Shown: piece by piece, positions 26,501-35,589 of the stretch | Layout: every line of letters starts with the position of its first letter | Numbering within the stretch: position 1 is the first letter of the stretch | Source: Chelonoidis abingdonii | Taxonomy: Eukaryota; Chordata; Testudines; Testudinidae | Reading direction: 5' to 3' | Length of the DNA stretch: 64,000 bases | NCBI RefSeq assembly: GCF_003597395.2 | Contig: NC_133777.1 | Coordinates: forward strand, 8,985,192 to 9,049,191 | Program-made: the position numbers and the translations under genes | Notes under the pieces: generated by a model | Databases searched by the model: none | What the model saw: the letters and a program-made list of their open reading frames with translations, nothing else | What the model was told of the DNA's origin: nothing

Positions 26501-28255
26501 AACTGTGAATGGCGGGATTAATGTTCGATAGCTGTATTGCAGGGTTCCCATAATGTGCCCAATGCCAGGCTCACCTATGGAGCTCCACAAATAAACAGCA
26601 GCACTCTGTGAATAGAGACATTTCAACAGTGACGTTGGCAGCACAAGAATACCAGGTCTTTGATGTGAAATGGATGGAAGTAATCTGGTATGAAGCAGTC
26701 CCATGCCAACCAGTGTACGTCCAGGGAGTGATTGGCAGAGGTTCAAACCTAGGGCCAGAGCTGCAGCTGGTGCAAATGCAACTAGTCCCAGTGGAGGTAA
26801 GGAGGTAAGGGTCTGTCCTACAACTGGCACCTGCTCAAGTGACTGAGCCTGTGAGATGTTTGGAGTAAACTCTCGAATAAGATCATCTTGGCCAGGGAGC
26901 CACTGCTCGTTAATTGCTTTCCTGTCATCTGGGAACACACTGCAGTTACGACATGTCGGAGTCTGCACTGTTAAAATACCGGGGGCTCTGCACAGGGAAG
27001 TGGTAATGTGTGTGCCTTGCCAATAGCACAGGCCCCCAGGCTCCCCACTGTCCCGGCATCACACGGAGAGGAATGAAAAGAGCCACAGAGAGGCCTGGCA
27101 GTGAAGGGGGAGTGGTTAAGAGCAGAGGGAGAAGCCATGATAAATCACACACTTCCTCACCCCAGCCCTAAGAATGGCCTTTCTTACCCAACCCTGCTGG
27201 GATGTCAAAGCCTGCACACCTCCTCCGAGGGGAGGGCTCAGCGAGAGGATGGTCAGCCAATGGCCACATAGTTGCTGGCCAAGTCATGCCCCCTTGGCTA
27301 GTGAGCAGAGAAGTGTCCATGCTGCCTCGGACCCACGTGGTTGGGGAATTCCCTGCTTGTTCTGGTGGATCCTGGCTGCAGCACCCCCATGCCCGTCCTG
27401 GGGATGTGGGAGGGTGTGTCACCTCTGTGGCAGTTACAAAGCCACAAAGCTTTGGGATTAATTTGTTCTCCCCACAGGCTGTTTGCGCCACAGGAGAACG
27501 TCTGGGCCATGGCGATGGTTCAGGGGCTGCCTGGACAACAGGCTCTACTCACAGTAGTTATGCTTAAGGACTGGGCCAAATGGATCCTGTACAATAAGAA
27601 CCAGCCCCAGATGCTGGCCAAAATTTGAACCGAAGCTTCTGGAGGCTTGGAAAAAGTTCGCCAAACGTATCGTTGTCATCATTTCCACCTTGTCCTGTGG
27701 TCTCAGTGCGTCCGGGTCTCATTTGGGCCTAAAGCGTTACCACAATGAGGTAACGGCTGCTCAAGGGGCGTGTCTGGCCTGGCCAGAAGACCTTGGAAGA
27801 AAGCCCACCCCTGTGAGATCTCCTGACTCAAGGAGCCAGGATAATCTGAACACCTGGCCAAAGTCTGGGGGGCAAAGCAGGGTTTGACCGTTGCTCTGTG
27901 ATACGTGGAGCATTCTGCTGGTTGGGGCAGCACTGGCTATGACAATGCTCTCTCTCCCCACTTCTCTCCCTGCATCCAGGGAGCCACCTCAGCAGTCTGT
28001 CACTGCCTTCGCTAGGTGCCCCCCTCAGCCCTTCCTCCATGCCCCCTCCTTGAGAGCCAGGAGAGATGCGAAGCCCAGCCGCCAAGCCCTACCTGGCTCC
28101 ATGAAGGTGAGGACTCCCTTGGCCTGATTTCCTTTCGCCTGTAGCTCCTCCTCCTCCAGCTGGTAGCTGTCAAAGCTGAAGCTCATCACCACGTTCCCCT
28201 CAGGGGTCACCATGGGGCTGATGTCCTTGAAGTGATCTCCTCTGACGGAGCCCAT
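14369..28255 (-). CDS. SLC29A4: Plasma membrane monoamine transporter / equilibrative nucleoside transporter 4 (complete spliced CDS)
   Basis: SLC29A4 (PMAT, ENT4) is a polyspecific, membrane-potential-driven transporter of monoamines and other organic cations, and of adenosine at acidic pH, in the plasma membrane. Ten coding exons on the minus strand join as 28255-28093, 25723-25592, 24660-24547, 23646-23518, 21889-21815, 19567-19302, 18205-18070, 16882-16695, 16168-15928 and 14511-14369. They total 1587 nt: 528 codons plus TGA. All introns are GT-AG and the reading phase is continuous. The human protein is about 530 residues. The protein has the ENT layout: a cytosolic N-terminus, TM1 near residues 67-87 with PYNSF, TM2-6 up to about 250, a large cytosolic loop (about 255-340), then TM7-11. 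Family landmarks seen are LPYNSFITDVDYLHHKYPG in TM1 and its loop, MTGES at 201-205, RFDVPRPR before TM7, DWRGTHLL, and GYFGSVPMILAAGKVSP. Glu204 corresponds to human Glu206, reported to govern cation selectivity. No lesion is seen, so the gene looks functional. Confidence 0.97.
15928..16168 (-). CDS. SLC29A4: SLC29A4 coding exon, TM9-TM10 (residues 402-481)
   Basis: The acceptor is GTGTTTTAG and the donor is GCAG|GTAGGA. The exon encodes ILAALPYDWRGTHLL, then a hydrophobic segment ending in LFIMCVYPSGKP, then PCIFSLLMGITSGYFGSVPM and LAAGKVSPEQRELA. The DWRG and GYFGS motifs are conserved ENT positions. The phase is 0 at the start and 1 at the end. Confidence 0.97.
16695..16882 (-). CDS. SLC29A4: SLC29A4 coding exon, TM7-TM8 (residues 339-401)
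   Basis: The acceptor is GTGTCCTCCAG and the donor is CAAG|GTAGGA. The exon encodes MMLHRYVVSRVIWAYMLSIA, a TM7 ending with TLCLFPGLESEIRNC, then GEWLPILIMAVFNLSDFVGK for TM8. The NLSDFVGK segment matches the conserved N..D..G.K/R motif of the ENT family. The exon is phase 1 to phase 0. Confidence 0.97.
17655..17850 (-). repeat. MIR-like CORE-SINE in SLC29A4 intron
   Basis: Text such as GAAGATGGGAAGCCGAGGCA followed by GTGACTTGCCCAAGGTCACA is the reverse complement of the MIR block TGTGACCTTGGGCAAGTCAC. The copy lies in the intron between the exons at 18,070 and 16,882. Confidence 0.75.
18070..18205 (-). CDS. SLC29A4: SLC29A4 coding exon, central cytosolic loop (residues 294-338)
   Basis: The exon follows CTTTCCCCAG and ends at CGAG|GTAGGA. 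The first part (ENRPCGQVGSPPGSLG) is the poorly conserved part of the TM6-TM7 loop. The second part, GSGTYVRFDVPRPRIKRSWP, is strongly conserved and fixes the frame. The start was chosen because only this AG joins in phase 0 with the preceding exon and keeps the conserved frame. Confidence 0.93.
18505..18518 (+). promoter_or_regulatory. CTCF-like motif in SLC29A4 intron
   Basis: CCAGTAGAGGGCGC fits the core CTCF consensus (CCASYAGRKGGCRS, recalled from general knowledge). The first 12 bases recur exactly at 32,450-32,461, also on the plus strand. Binding is not shown. Confidence 0.35.
19302..19567 (-). CDS. SLC29A4: SLC29A4 coding exon, TM5-TM6 and loop start (residues 205-293)
   Basis: This is the largest coding exon, from CCGCTCAG to TTC|GTAAGT. 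It encodes STAGVMISLSRI-type TM5 sequence, then TIIFFFISIGIELMCFILHL for TM6, and a basic loop (LLVKRTHFVRYY). The last part, GYRVHHDVTAEDVRF, matches the conserved VHHDV segment of vertebrate SLC29A4. Confidence 0.97.
20985..21232. mobile_element. Fold-back MITE in SLC29A4 intron, copy A
   Basis: GAGACATACCCGAGCTAGCT on the left pairs with AGCTAGCTCAGGTATGTCTA on the right. Outer ends read GGTACATCTACACTGCAAC-like and GCTGCAATCACACC. The middle contains CACCCGAGTAAGCGC and its complement CACTCGGGTGAGC. It has no coding potential. Related copies are at 44,428 and 46,362. Confidence 0.75.
21815..21889 (-). CDS. SLC29A4: SLC29A4 coding exon, TM4-TM5 junction (residues 180-204)
   Basis: This 75-nt exon follows CTCTTTAAG and ends at GAGA|GTGAGT. 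It encodes VQQSSFYGYTGMLPKRYTQG followed by VMTGE. The Q.S.YG...LP..Y..G.M.GE pattern is an ENT signature. The glutamate at residue 204 aligns with human PMAT Glu206, a residue reported to act in cation recognition. Confidence 0.97.
23518..23646 (-). CDS. SLC29A4: SLC29A4 coding exon, TM3-TM4 (residues 137-179)
   Basis: The acceptor is GTTCACTGCAG and the donor is ACAG|GTATGT. The exon encodes GYLFALGPLLFVSICDVWLE for TM3 and AYAINLIAVGVVAFGCT for TM4. The phase is 1 to 1. The sequence is nearly the same as I recall for the mammalian protein. Confidence 0.97.
24547..24660 (-). CDS. SLC29A4: SLC29A4 coding exon, TM2 (residues 99-136)
   Basis: The acceptor is TTGCTCTGCAG and the donor is TGTGG|GTAGGT. 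The exon encodes TSIVFDMSLTYILVALVAVI followed by LNNALVELLSLHTRISV. It gives TM2 and the short loop to TM3, in phase 1 to 1. Confidence 0.97.
25592..25723 (-). CDS. SLC29A4: SLC29A4 coding exon, TM1 and first extracellular loop (residues 55-98)
   Basis: The acceptor is GGCGTGTAG and the donor is CCAG|GTGGGT. The exon encodes an acidic lead-in (EEPEPQDRYHG), then IYFAMLLAGVGFLLPYNSFI and TDVDYLHHKYP. The PYNSF motif is the ENT4 version of the PWNxF-like TM1 motif found across ENT proteins. Confidence 0.97.
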
Positions 28256-28265
28256 TGTGGCTGAC
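28093..28265 (-). CDS. SLC29A4: SLC29A4 exon 2: 10 nt of 5' UTR and start codon (residues 1-54)
   Basis: The exon begins after CTTGCTTTAG with ten untranslated bases. The ATG at 28,253-28,255 has A at -3 and G at +4, a good initiation context. It encodes MGSVRGDHFKDISPM and later VVMSFSFDSYQLEEEELQ, which matches the human N-terminus in its MGSV start and VMSF.FDS.QLEE block. The donor is CCAG|GTAGGG. Because coding starts ten bases in, an upstream non-coding exon is required. The best candidate lies in the CpG island near 36.3 kb. Confidence 0.94.
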
Positions 28266-29034
28266 CTAAAGCAAGAGAGGGCAGCAACACACCATCAGCT
28301 CATTCCCAGCATGGTCCTCAGGGGATACCCCCCGGCGGCTTGTTCCCAACAGGGCCAAGGGCTCAGCTAACATAATACGTCGTAGGGAAAACATTAAACG
28401 CTCCATGGAAAATAGCACAGTAGCTAGTGAGGGAAAAGAACTGTGAGGTCACCTGGCCCTTCCCCCTCCTGGAGCCAGAATGACCACAGCATCTGAAGTG
28501 CTTTGCCCTGTCTAGTTTTAACTGCCCCAAGCGACAGGGCTCCCACTGCTTTCCCTCACCTCACTGGTAGAAGTCTCTCCTGATAATCAGCCATTTCCTT
28601 TGCTCAGTCTCCTCCTGTTTCTCCTAGTTACACCCCCTGGTATGCGCATTGGGCTACCCGTAGAAAACAACCATGTCCCTCTACCCTGAGTGGCTGCAAA
28701 GTGGCACAAGCAGGCCCAAACTAAGAGGTGACGGACACTAACCTGGTGTAATAGCCTGCCCCCTCCCAACACATCCCTAACATCAAGTTAGACACACTTT
28801 GATTCACACCCACTCACTGACAAGTACACCAACATTACACAACAACCCTGGCTCTTTCTCTATTGTCCCTCAGTAACTTTTGGCTCAAACGTGCTCAGTT
28901 TCTAAGATGTTTCTCCCCCTTATCTTCCAGCACCAGAACCTCAGCCAAGAGAGGCCAAGAGACAAGCTGGGGTCTTTCCTTCTCACATGTCCTCAGAACC
29001 AATAACACAGATCTTGCCACAGGGGAGCATGGGG

Positions 29035-29155
29035 TTCCCCAGGCAGGGACTGGTGTTTTGTTCTGTGTTTGTGGAGCACCTCACATAATGGGGTGCCAGT
29101 CCATGACTCGGGCTGCCAGGTGCCACCGCAGTATAAACACTATATAATAAACTAT
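29035..29155 (+). repeat. Ancient amniote dispersed repeat, copy 1
   Basis: The order is CAGGGACTGGTGTTTTGTTC, GTTTGTGGAGCACCTCACAT, AATGGGGTGCCAGTCCATGA, then a tail with AATAAAC. It is shared with 37,080-37,200 and 58,545-58,668 (all plus strand) and is a 3'-end type common in amniote genomes. I cannot name the family with confidence. Confidence 0.65.
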
Positions 29156-29924
29156 GACATGTGAGAGGGAAAGAATCCAGCTTGCCTCTCAGAGTTTGCA
29201 GGGCTGGTGGTCTGAAAAATAGCACATCCTTCTGAGCCTGCTCGAGCCGTACAGCTAGAACAGTGGACAACACCAGGAGAGACCCCTCCATGAACCCAAG
29301 AACTCCTATGAGCGTGAGGCACCTTAAAGATGTCTCTATCACTATCACTGAACTGCTCCTCTGTTGTGCAGTACAAGAGTGAAGGCTGCCAGCTGAGTGT
29401 GGATAGTGTTTAGAGAAGGACTCCGAGGCGGGAAGCAATGGAGTGAAAGAAGAACCTGCAAAGAAACCTCGTAGAGAATTAAATCTGTGTAAGTTCTGTC
29501 TCTTCCCTGGTAAAAAGAGCTCTCCGCCTCAGGTGTCATCTGTGACCTCTACTTCTTGACTCTTTGAGCAGATCTCACACCAGGACTTCTTCCAGCACTA
29601 TATGAGCTGCAGTTTCCCCAACAGCCAGCATGTCCACATCCTTTGTGAGGGTGACTCTTGCTGGAAGAAGCTGGGACTGTAGCTGTGAGCTCACCGCAGC
29701 CGGTGTGATTTCACTGGTCCCTCCAGCGAAGTTTGTTGGGAGTGGAGGGGCTATGAGGCTCCCCTTTACTGCAGCAGTCTGCACGGCTGTCAGGGCCCAG
29801 GTACCTGAACCAGGGAATGGATAGGGCTGCATCCCCACTGAAGAACTGCGTAACTGCAACCTGTACTGGTGTGACTCCCACACTTGTCACTCATGCACAC
29901 ATAAAACTCCTTAGGCATGGCAGG

Positions 29925-30065
29925 GCCTTATGGATTGTTGCATCTATAACACCAACCGACCCCGGTCGGCGGCAGGCAGGATCGAACCTGGGACTGCTAA
30001 AGCTTAGGATATGAGCCTGGACTGCATGAGCTAAAAGCCATGTGGCTCTTAGCTAAGGCTGTAGT
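29925..30065 (-). repeat. tRNA-derived SINE or tRNA-like repeat
   Basis: On the minus strand the segment reads TTTTAGCTCATGCAGTCCAG, resembling a pol III A box. About 40 bases later comes CAGGTTCGATCCTGCC, a near-perfect B box (GGTTCGATCC). There is no cloverleaf acceptor pairing that I can see, so this is a SINE head rather than a tRNA gene. It is in SLC29A4 intron 1. Confidence 0.6.
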
Positions 30066-30069
30066 AGAT

Positions 30070-32060
30070 TCATCAAACTCTAGCTGGACGAGCAGCCATT
30101 AGCAGGGCACAGAGCACCACACCACACAGGGATGAGTTACACAACTACCCCCAATGCCCAGCACAGCTCCACAGAGAGGATACAGAGTAGCTAGGGGCCA
30201 TATTTTCAGCGCTGCCTTGGCTACTCTTGGGCCGGCTTGTCAGGTGACAGAGCCATTGCTCTGGGCTGTTGAGGCCGTCTCTGAAGGACTAATTGCACCA
30301 CTGGTGCTGCCACACTACCATGGCTGTACTGCATGGTGGGGCGTCCAGCCCAGGGCAAGTCCAGTTGCAGTGTGGCATGAAGACCTGCGCACTGTTGTTA
30401 GTGATGCTGGGTCTGGATGCAGGGCCTGGCACACATATGCTATGGGGTTCTCCTGCATAGAATGAGGCTAGTGGGGCTCTCCAGTGCTCACATCCAGGAG
30501 ACCATTTCACAAGAACTAGATTGTCTCATAACCCCACCTTCCTGCCCAGTGCCCCGACCCCCACTGCTTGGGTCTCAAAGTGTTTCATTGTGCAGAACAC
30601 CAACGAGGGCTCTACAGCTTCCAGATGGGCTCGGAGTCTGAGAACCAAGCACTCGAGAGCAGCTTTTTAACAGAGATAGAATGACTATCAGGGAAAACTG
30701 ATCCCCCCCATTCCCAAAGGCCCGGAAGACTGTGCTAAGAACCACCATCACACAGATCCCATCCTGCTGCCAGAGCCTTTGCACCTTCGCAGCTCAGGTG
30801 AAACACCAACAGCCAGGGCTTCTGCATCATTTCTCACAGCAGCTCACACTAGCTGAAAGCTTGGGACTAGAGAGATGGGCATAGTTTCATTGTCAGCCCA
30901 GACCCAGAGCATTGCTCTGAGCAGATAGCACTGGAGAGGAACAGTGTTCTTAGTGGACCAAATCCAGAGGGCCTTACTGAAGCAAAAGGCCTTCAAAGCT
31001 AATGGGCCCGATCCACTGCATTCAGTGGGAGCTGGAGGCGCTCAGCAACTCAGAGGTTTGGCCTGATGGACGTTAGGATGAATCAAACCTGAGCAAGGCC
31101 CGGGGGATCTGGCCCTGGGTGAGACTCTCTCTCCTAGTGCAGAGACATCACAGAGGACAGTGCCAGGATCCCATGCACAGGCAAAGGGGCTCGGTAAGGA
31201 GTGCAGGTTGGAGACTGCGGGCTGGTCTCAGGTTATTTTGTTGCAGGGCCACAAGGAAATCCAATGGCTCCTTCGCTCCCACTTGCCCCTTCATCCATTG
31301 CCCGGAGACCTAGCTCAGGGATGGGTATTTTGGCAGAGACCTTTAGGCCTGCCCTCATATAGCCTTGTATTCTTTGCACAGGTGCGTTCCTTCCACGGAC
31401 ACTCCTTAAAGGATACTGCATTACTGTATGCAATTCAGCACCTCATGTGGTGCACCAAAGCGAGTCCCCACTGGCTGATCCCTTCCTCTGGCAGCTCAGG
31501 GTTCTGCCCAGGCTGCAGAACATATCTTTGCTTCCAGGTCCAGTCACTGTCTCGTCAAATGCAAGAGCAGAGACAGCAGCTTTGAGCTGGGCTATCTAGA
31601 GAGCTTATCGCAGGCTTTGAGGGATGGTGTTAAGGTTTATCGGTGCTGCTAATCCCTCACTGAAAGCCTCCAAACCTGATAAGTCGGCAGGATGGGGCTG
31701 CTGCCACTCACTGGGGTTTTCACTCTGAAGCCAGGGCGTTTTCTGCCTTGGGTGTCAGGGTGACAGCAACAGCTGTCAGGGGTTTGCTTTGGTGCTGGGG
31801 CTTTAATGTCCCCATGCTCCTGCTCTGCAGCAGCCTGTCACATGCTTCAGTTTCAATAAATAAAACTGAGGAGTTTTTTTTTTTTAATCCTCTGCTTTGC
31901 CAGGAACAATAATATGAAAAAGCCCAAGTCAGGGGCCAGAATAGACCAACCAGGGTGGCTTTGGCTCCAGACCAGGCAGTCAGCTGGGTTAAAGAAGACT
32001 TGGGACTGGCTACGAGATGGCATCGCTGGCTGAGAGAAGTGCCATGGGAGAGGCAACGCT
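30070..32060. other. SLC29A4 intron 1, nothing further recognised
   Basis: The stretch has only short overlapping open frames. The segment 31,850-31,890 contains ACTGAGGAG followed by a T-run next to AATAAATAAA and could be a retroposon tail, but no body is recognisable. Confidence 0.4.
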
Positions 32061-32064
32061 GTCT

Positions 32065-32265
32065 GTGGTTAGAGCAGCAGGCAGGGTTCTATTCCTGGCT
32101 TGGATGCTGACTCATTGCATGCCCTTGGGAGAGTTGGTTAACCTCCGAGCCTCAGTTTACCTTTCTCTAATATGAAGATAATACCTTCCTCATAGGCTTT
32201 AGAAAATGTGTGTAAAGGCATTTCAGAGCCTCATCTGAAGGCAAAGGGCAAACTATTGTAACAAA
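32065..32265 (+). repeat. MIR-like CORE-SINE, forward orientation with tRNA-like head
   Basis: The order is GTGGTTAGAGCAGCAGGCAG, TTCTATTCCTGGC (B-box-like), TGACTCATTGCATGCCCTTG, CTCCGAGCCTCAGTTTACC and ATGAAGATAATACCTTCCTC. This is the standard MIR order from tRNA-like head through core to tail, so the copy is close to full length. Confidence 0.85.
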
Positions 32266-32449
32266 CTGGTGGCCCTCCTGCAATTTTGTGCTTGACTCTA
32301 TACTGTCTGTGTGATCAAGGAGCACTTCAACATGGGGAGAGAACCCAATGCCTCCTGGTCTGAAAGCACAGGTCCTACTCCTTGAGCTGAAGGAGACACT
32401 CTGTTAGCAACATAAGAGCTCTGCTAAGAGTTGGAGATTCCCATTCCCT

Positions 32450-32463
32450 CCAGTAGAGGGCAG
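32450..32463 (+). promoter_or_regulatory. CTCF-like motif in SLC29A4 intron 1
   Basis: CCAGTAGAGGGCAG fits the CTCF core consensus and shares its first 12 bases with 18,505-18,516 in the same orientation. It is a sequence match only. Confidence 0.35.
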
Positions 32464-32469
32464 TGTAGA

Positions 32470-34750
32470 TACAGAACCTTCCCGGCAAGGCAGGTTGGAA
32501 GGCTGGTGTGATGTTTACTGTTCGCGCCCCAGGGCTGCATGATGTGGAGCATCAGCTGCTTCACGCTGTCTGAGAGCTTGGTAATCAATGGGACCATAAC
32601 TTGAGGCTCCTGGTCACTCAGGACATCTCTTCCTTATCCTGGCCCTGGCTGGTGCTCTGGATTTCTGCAGCAGGACTGGGAGAGAATATGGGCTTCTCAG
32701 TAGGGGATCCCCACGCGAACGGCTTTGCAGGGAGACCCAGATTTGCTTGAACTGGCCCTAGCTCCACCATTCCCAGGGCTGTAATTTCCAACCCAAATCG
32801 GTGGCTCCAAACCCCAAACCTGTGAGCCCAGCAGAGAGCAGCAGGAACTGCTTTAACCGATCTACTTACGAAGAACCCCATTAAACTTAACTGGGGCTGT
32901 GTTGCAGGGACCTAGCTCTGCCTCTAGATGGTGCTCTAGGACACCTTAGGCAGGAACATGCCTCCCAGAGTTGGGAGTCTTTGGGTTTGATTTGTTTTCT
33001 GTTGTGGGGAGCACCATGTGTCTGGCTACCACAATGAATGATGGCTCTGAAGAGGGGAAAAATCTACCTGCATATCTGGAATCCCAACAGGAACACAGTG
33101 ATTCCATTAGAGATCTGATACATTAAATCTCCCACCCGACCCCAAGAAGCCTTGCAGGGAGGCTAGAGTTTGCAAAACTCCAAGAGGATCTTGTGGAATC
33201 AGACAGCGCCAGCTGATACCTTGAATATTTGTTCTTAGTGCAGCAACAGTTCATGCATATAGGTCCACAGTTCTTTGCATGGTCAAAATCCTTTTAGATG
33301 ATCTCCAGCTTCATTTCATTCCAAACACCACCAAAGGGTGGATCCTTATTTATAGTTATGTCTACTGTGTATTACCCCAACCGCCCAATGGATGTCAGTG
33401 GTGCTCCGGCAAAATACAGCTTTAGGTACACTCATCGGGGGAATAAAATGTTCCTAAAAACAGACTCACATGGGGAAGGGGGGGAATTCAATTTCAGTCA
33501 TTTCCTGTCTCATTATGAGATGTGATGTTTGCTAGGATATAAGGGTTTACATGGAGTCTTAGCCATGGTAAACCGACAAGCCACACGTTGGATAAACAAG
33601 GATAGAAACCTAATGCCTTATTTAATTGGGTTGCAGTCCCAATGTCACACAAGCTAATGAAAGTGAGTTATATTGACCCCTCAGAATCTAGTCCTTCCAA
33701 ACTTTGATTGCTTCCTTGAGCCATAAACATAATTACTTATTCCAGGAACATGCCACAGCATCCTCTGAATCTGTGTGATAGGCCAGTCAGTATCATTATG
33801 CTAATAGCATAGTCCACTGCCTCTGCCTCTGACATGTGAATGTTGTTCTTTCAGAGACTAAAGGTCAAAGTAGCAACAACAGGTCCTATACTCCAGCCAC
33901 AATCCAAGGGGCATGTGCCCTCTCCAACAAGCAGCCTGGCAATGCAACAAGAGCAAAGCAGCTGAACTACTCAAGGCAACTGCAACCCAAAATTGATCCA
34001 AACTGAGCATCTTGATCACGGGCCTGGAATTTTTTGCCTGAACTTCCACTGAATGGAAAGAGGGTGAGTGTAAAATCTAGCTACCTGCTCCTACACAGAA
34101 CAAACGTAGGCCTCATGCATTGGGTCCAGGCACTGGACGAAGCTTGCAAGGTTTCATCTGGCAATATACAGCAACCTTGGAGTATCACATTTTGAAGAAA
34201 ATGAAATTAAAACAGAAAACTGACCCCTAAGGCTCAGTCACCTTGAAGCACCAGAATTGACTTCTGATCTGTTTCACGGGTTATTTCTTTAAGTGGGCTC
34301 CACTCCCTTTTAAAGGTGAGATGAAACAGTTGTTGACACTATGTGCTAGGAATCTGCTTACAGAACTCAGTTTGGAATTAGCACCTTTTTGTTGACTGTC
34401 AGGTCAGTGCTTTGTTATTCTCTGTGAGAGATGCGAGACCATCCAACCAGGAACAGAGCTCTGACTAGCTCAGACAGGCCTGGGGATGAATACAGATCCT
34501 TTCTGTATTATTTTTTGTTGAGAAAGTCACGCTTCATTAACCTTTTCTTAACACCCTTCAGCAGAATAATGAGAGCAGCTAAAATTATTAAAAACAAACA
34601 CAGCAAAAACCACTTATCAAACACCTGGTGCTAAAAGAAACAAATCAGATAAGACTAGACAGGAAATAGTCTCCAGACCCACTGTAAAGCCTGTGGTAGA
34701 TTTTTTTAAATAGAAAACCTGTTTGGAGAATACGCCTATTATAAAAGCCT
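32470..34750. other. SLC29A4 intron 1, nothing further recognised
   Basis: The interval is AT-richer than the flanking CpG island and has no conserved peptide or delimitable repeat. A minus-strand ATG followed by a GTAAGT donor lies near 32,865-32,881, but it has no support as an exon. Confidence 0.4.
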
Positions 34751-34755
34751 CTTAT

Positions 34756-35032
34756 CCAGGGCTGGTGCTTCCATAGGGCACCAGGATTTGAGAGGGCAGC
34801 ATTTTGCCGCCCTTGGCGGCAATTCGGCGGCGGGGGGGTCCTTCCACGCTCTGGGCTGTCGGCGGCAATTCTGCGACGGGTCCTTCACTCGCTCCGGGAC
34901 CCGCCGCCGAAGTGCCCCAAAGACCAGGAGTGCGGAAGGGCCCCCTCCCACCACAGAATTGCCGCCAATGATCGGGAGCGCAGAAGGACCCCCGCCTAGG
35001 GCACCAAAAACCCTGGCGCCGCTCCTGCTCTT
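34756..35032. repeat. GC-rich turtle-type dispersed repeat
   Basis: It starts CCAGGGCTGGTGCTTCCATA, continues GCAGCATTTTGCCGCCCTTG with several GGCGGCAATT/C motifs, and ends CCTGGCGCCGCTCCTG. TAGGGCACCA occurs near both ends in the same orientation. I recognise this as a common turtle repeat. A related copy lies in opposite orientation at 63,805-63,962. Its high CpG content should not be counted as promoter. Confidence 0.7.
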
Positions 35033-35589
35033 ATCACAACTTAAACTTCTTACTGGTTATACTAGACCAATAAAACTGGGAACCATGGACAGTTACACAG
35101 TCCAGGAAGGAATCTTTGCTGTTCTGCAGCCAATGCAATTCCTTAATAACACCCGGCCTGATTCTGCACTCACAGTGGGTTTACACTGGTGTGCATCCAT
35201 TGCCACCAGTGCAGTTACTGCTCACTTACACCTCGATCAGCGAGAGGAGAATTGGGCCTTAGGCAAGTGACATCCCCAGTCCCTTTCCCGGGCTCAGAAC
35301 GGAGGATGACTCAATTCTCATCAGGAAGATTTTTGTGGTGTCTTTTAAAATTATTTTCGGTAGCAAAAATCTAGTAAATCCTGGGCTGACTGGGTGCGGA
35401 CAGTGGCTCTCCTCTAGCAGGTTCGACCCCTCTCCTAGGCAGGATTTATTCCCTTACCACTAAATGCCGCCTGGATTGTTAAACCCCAGCACTGGGCTGC
35501 CCCACAGTCGCTGATGCTCTCTGTCCCCAAAGCAACTTCTTCCCTCTCTCTAGCTCCTTCCCTCCACTGCCATCTCCTAGCCCAGCTGC

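Noticed and set aside
29925..30065. Possible tRNA gene from a perfect-looking B box (GGTTCGATCC)
   Set aside because: Acceptor-stem and anticodon-stem pairing are not evident, and the block sits in a longer repeat-like context, so a SINE head is more likely.
32618..32881. Minus-strand ATG followed within 12 bases by a GTAAGT donor, as a possible alternative first coding exon of SLC29A4
   Set aside because: No known SLC29A4 isoform that I recall starts this way, the joined frame is untested, and an ATG near a donor-like hexamer is expected by chance in 8 kb of intron.
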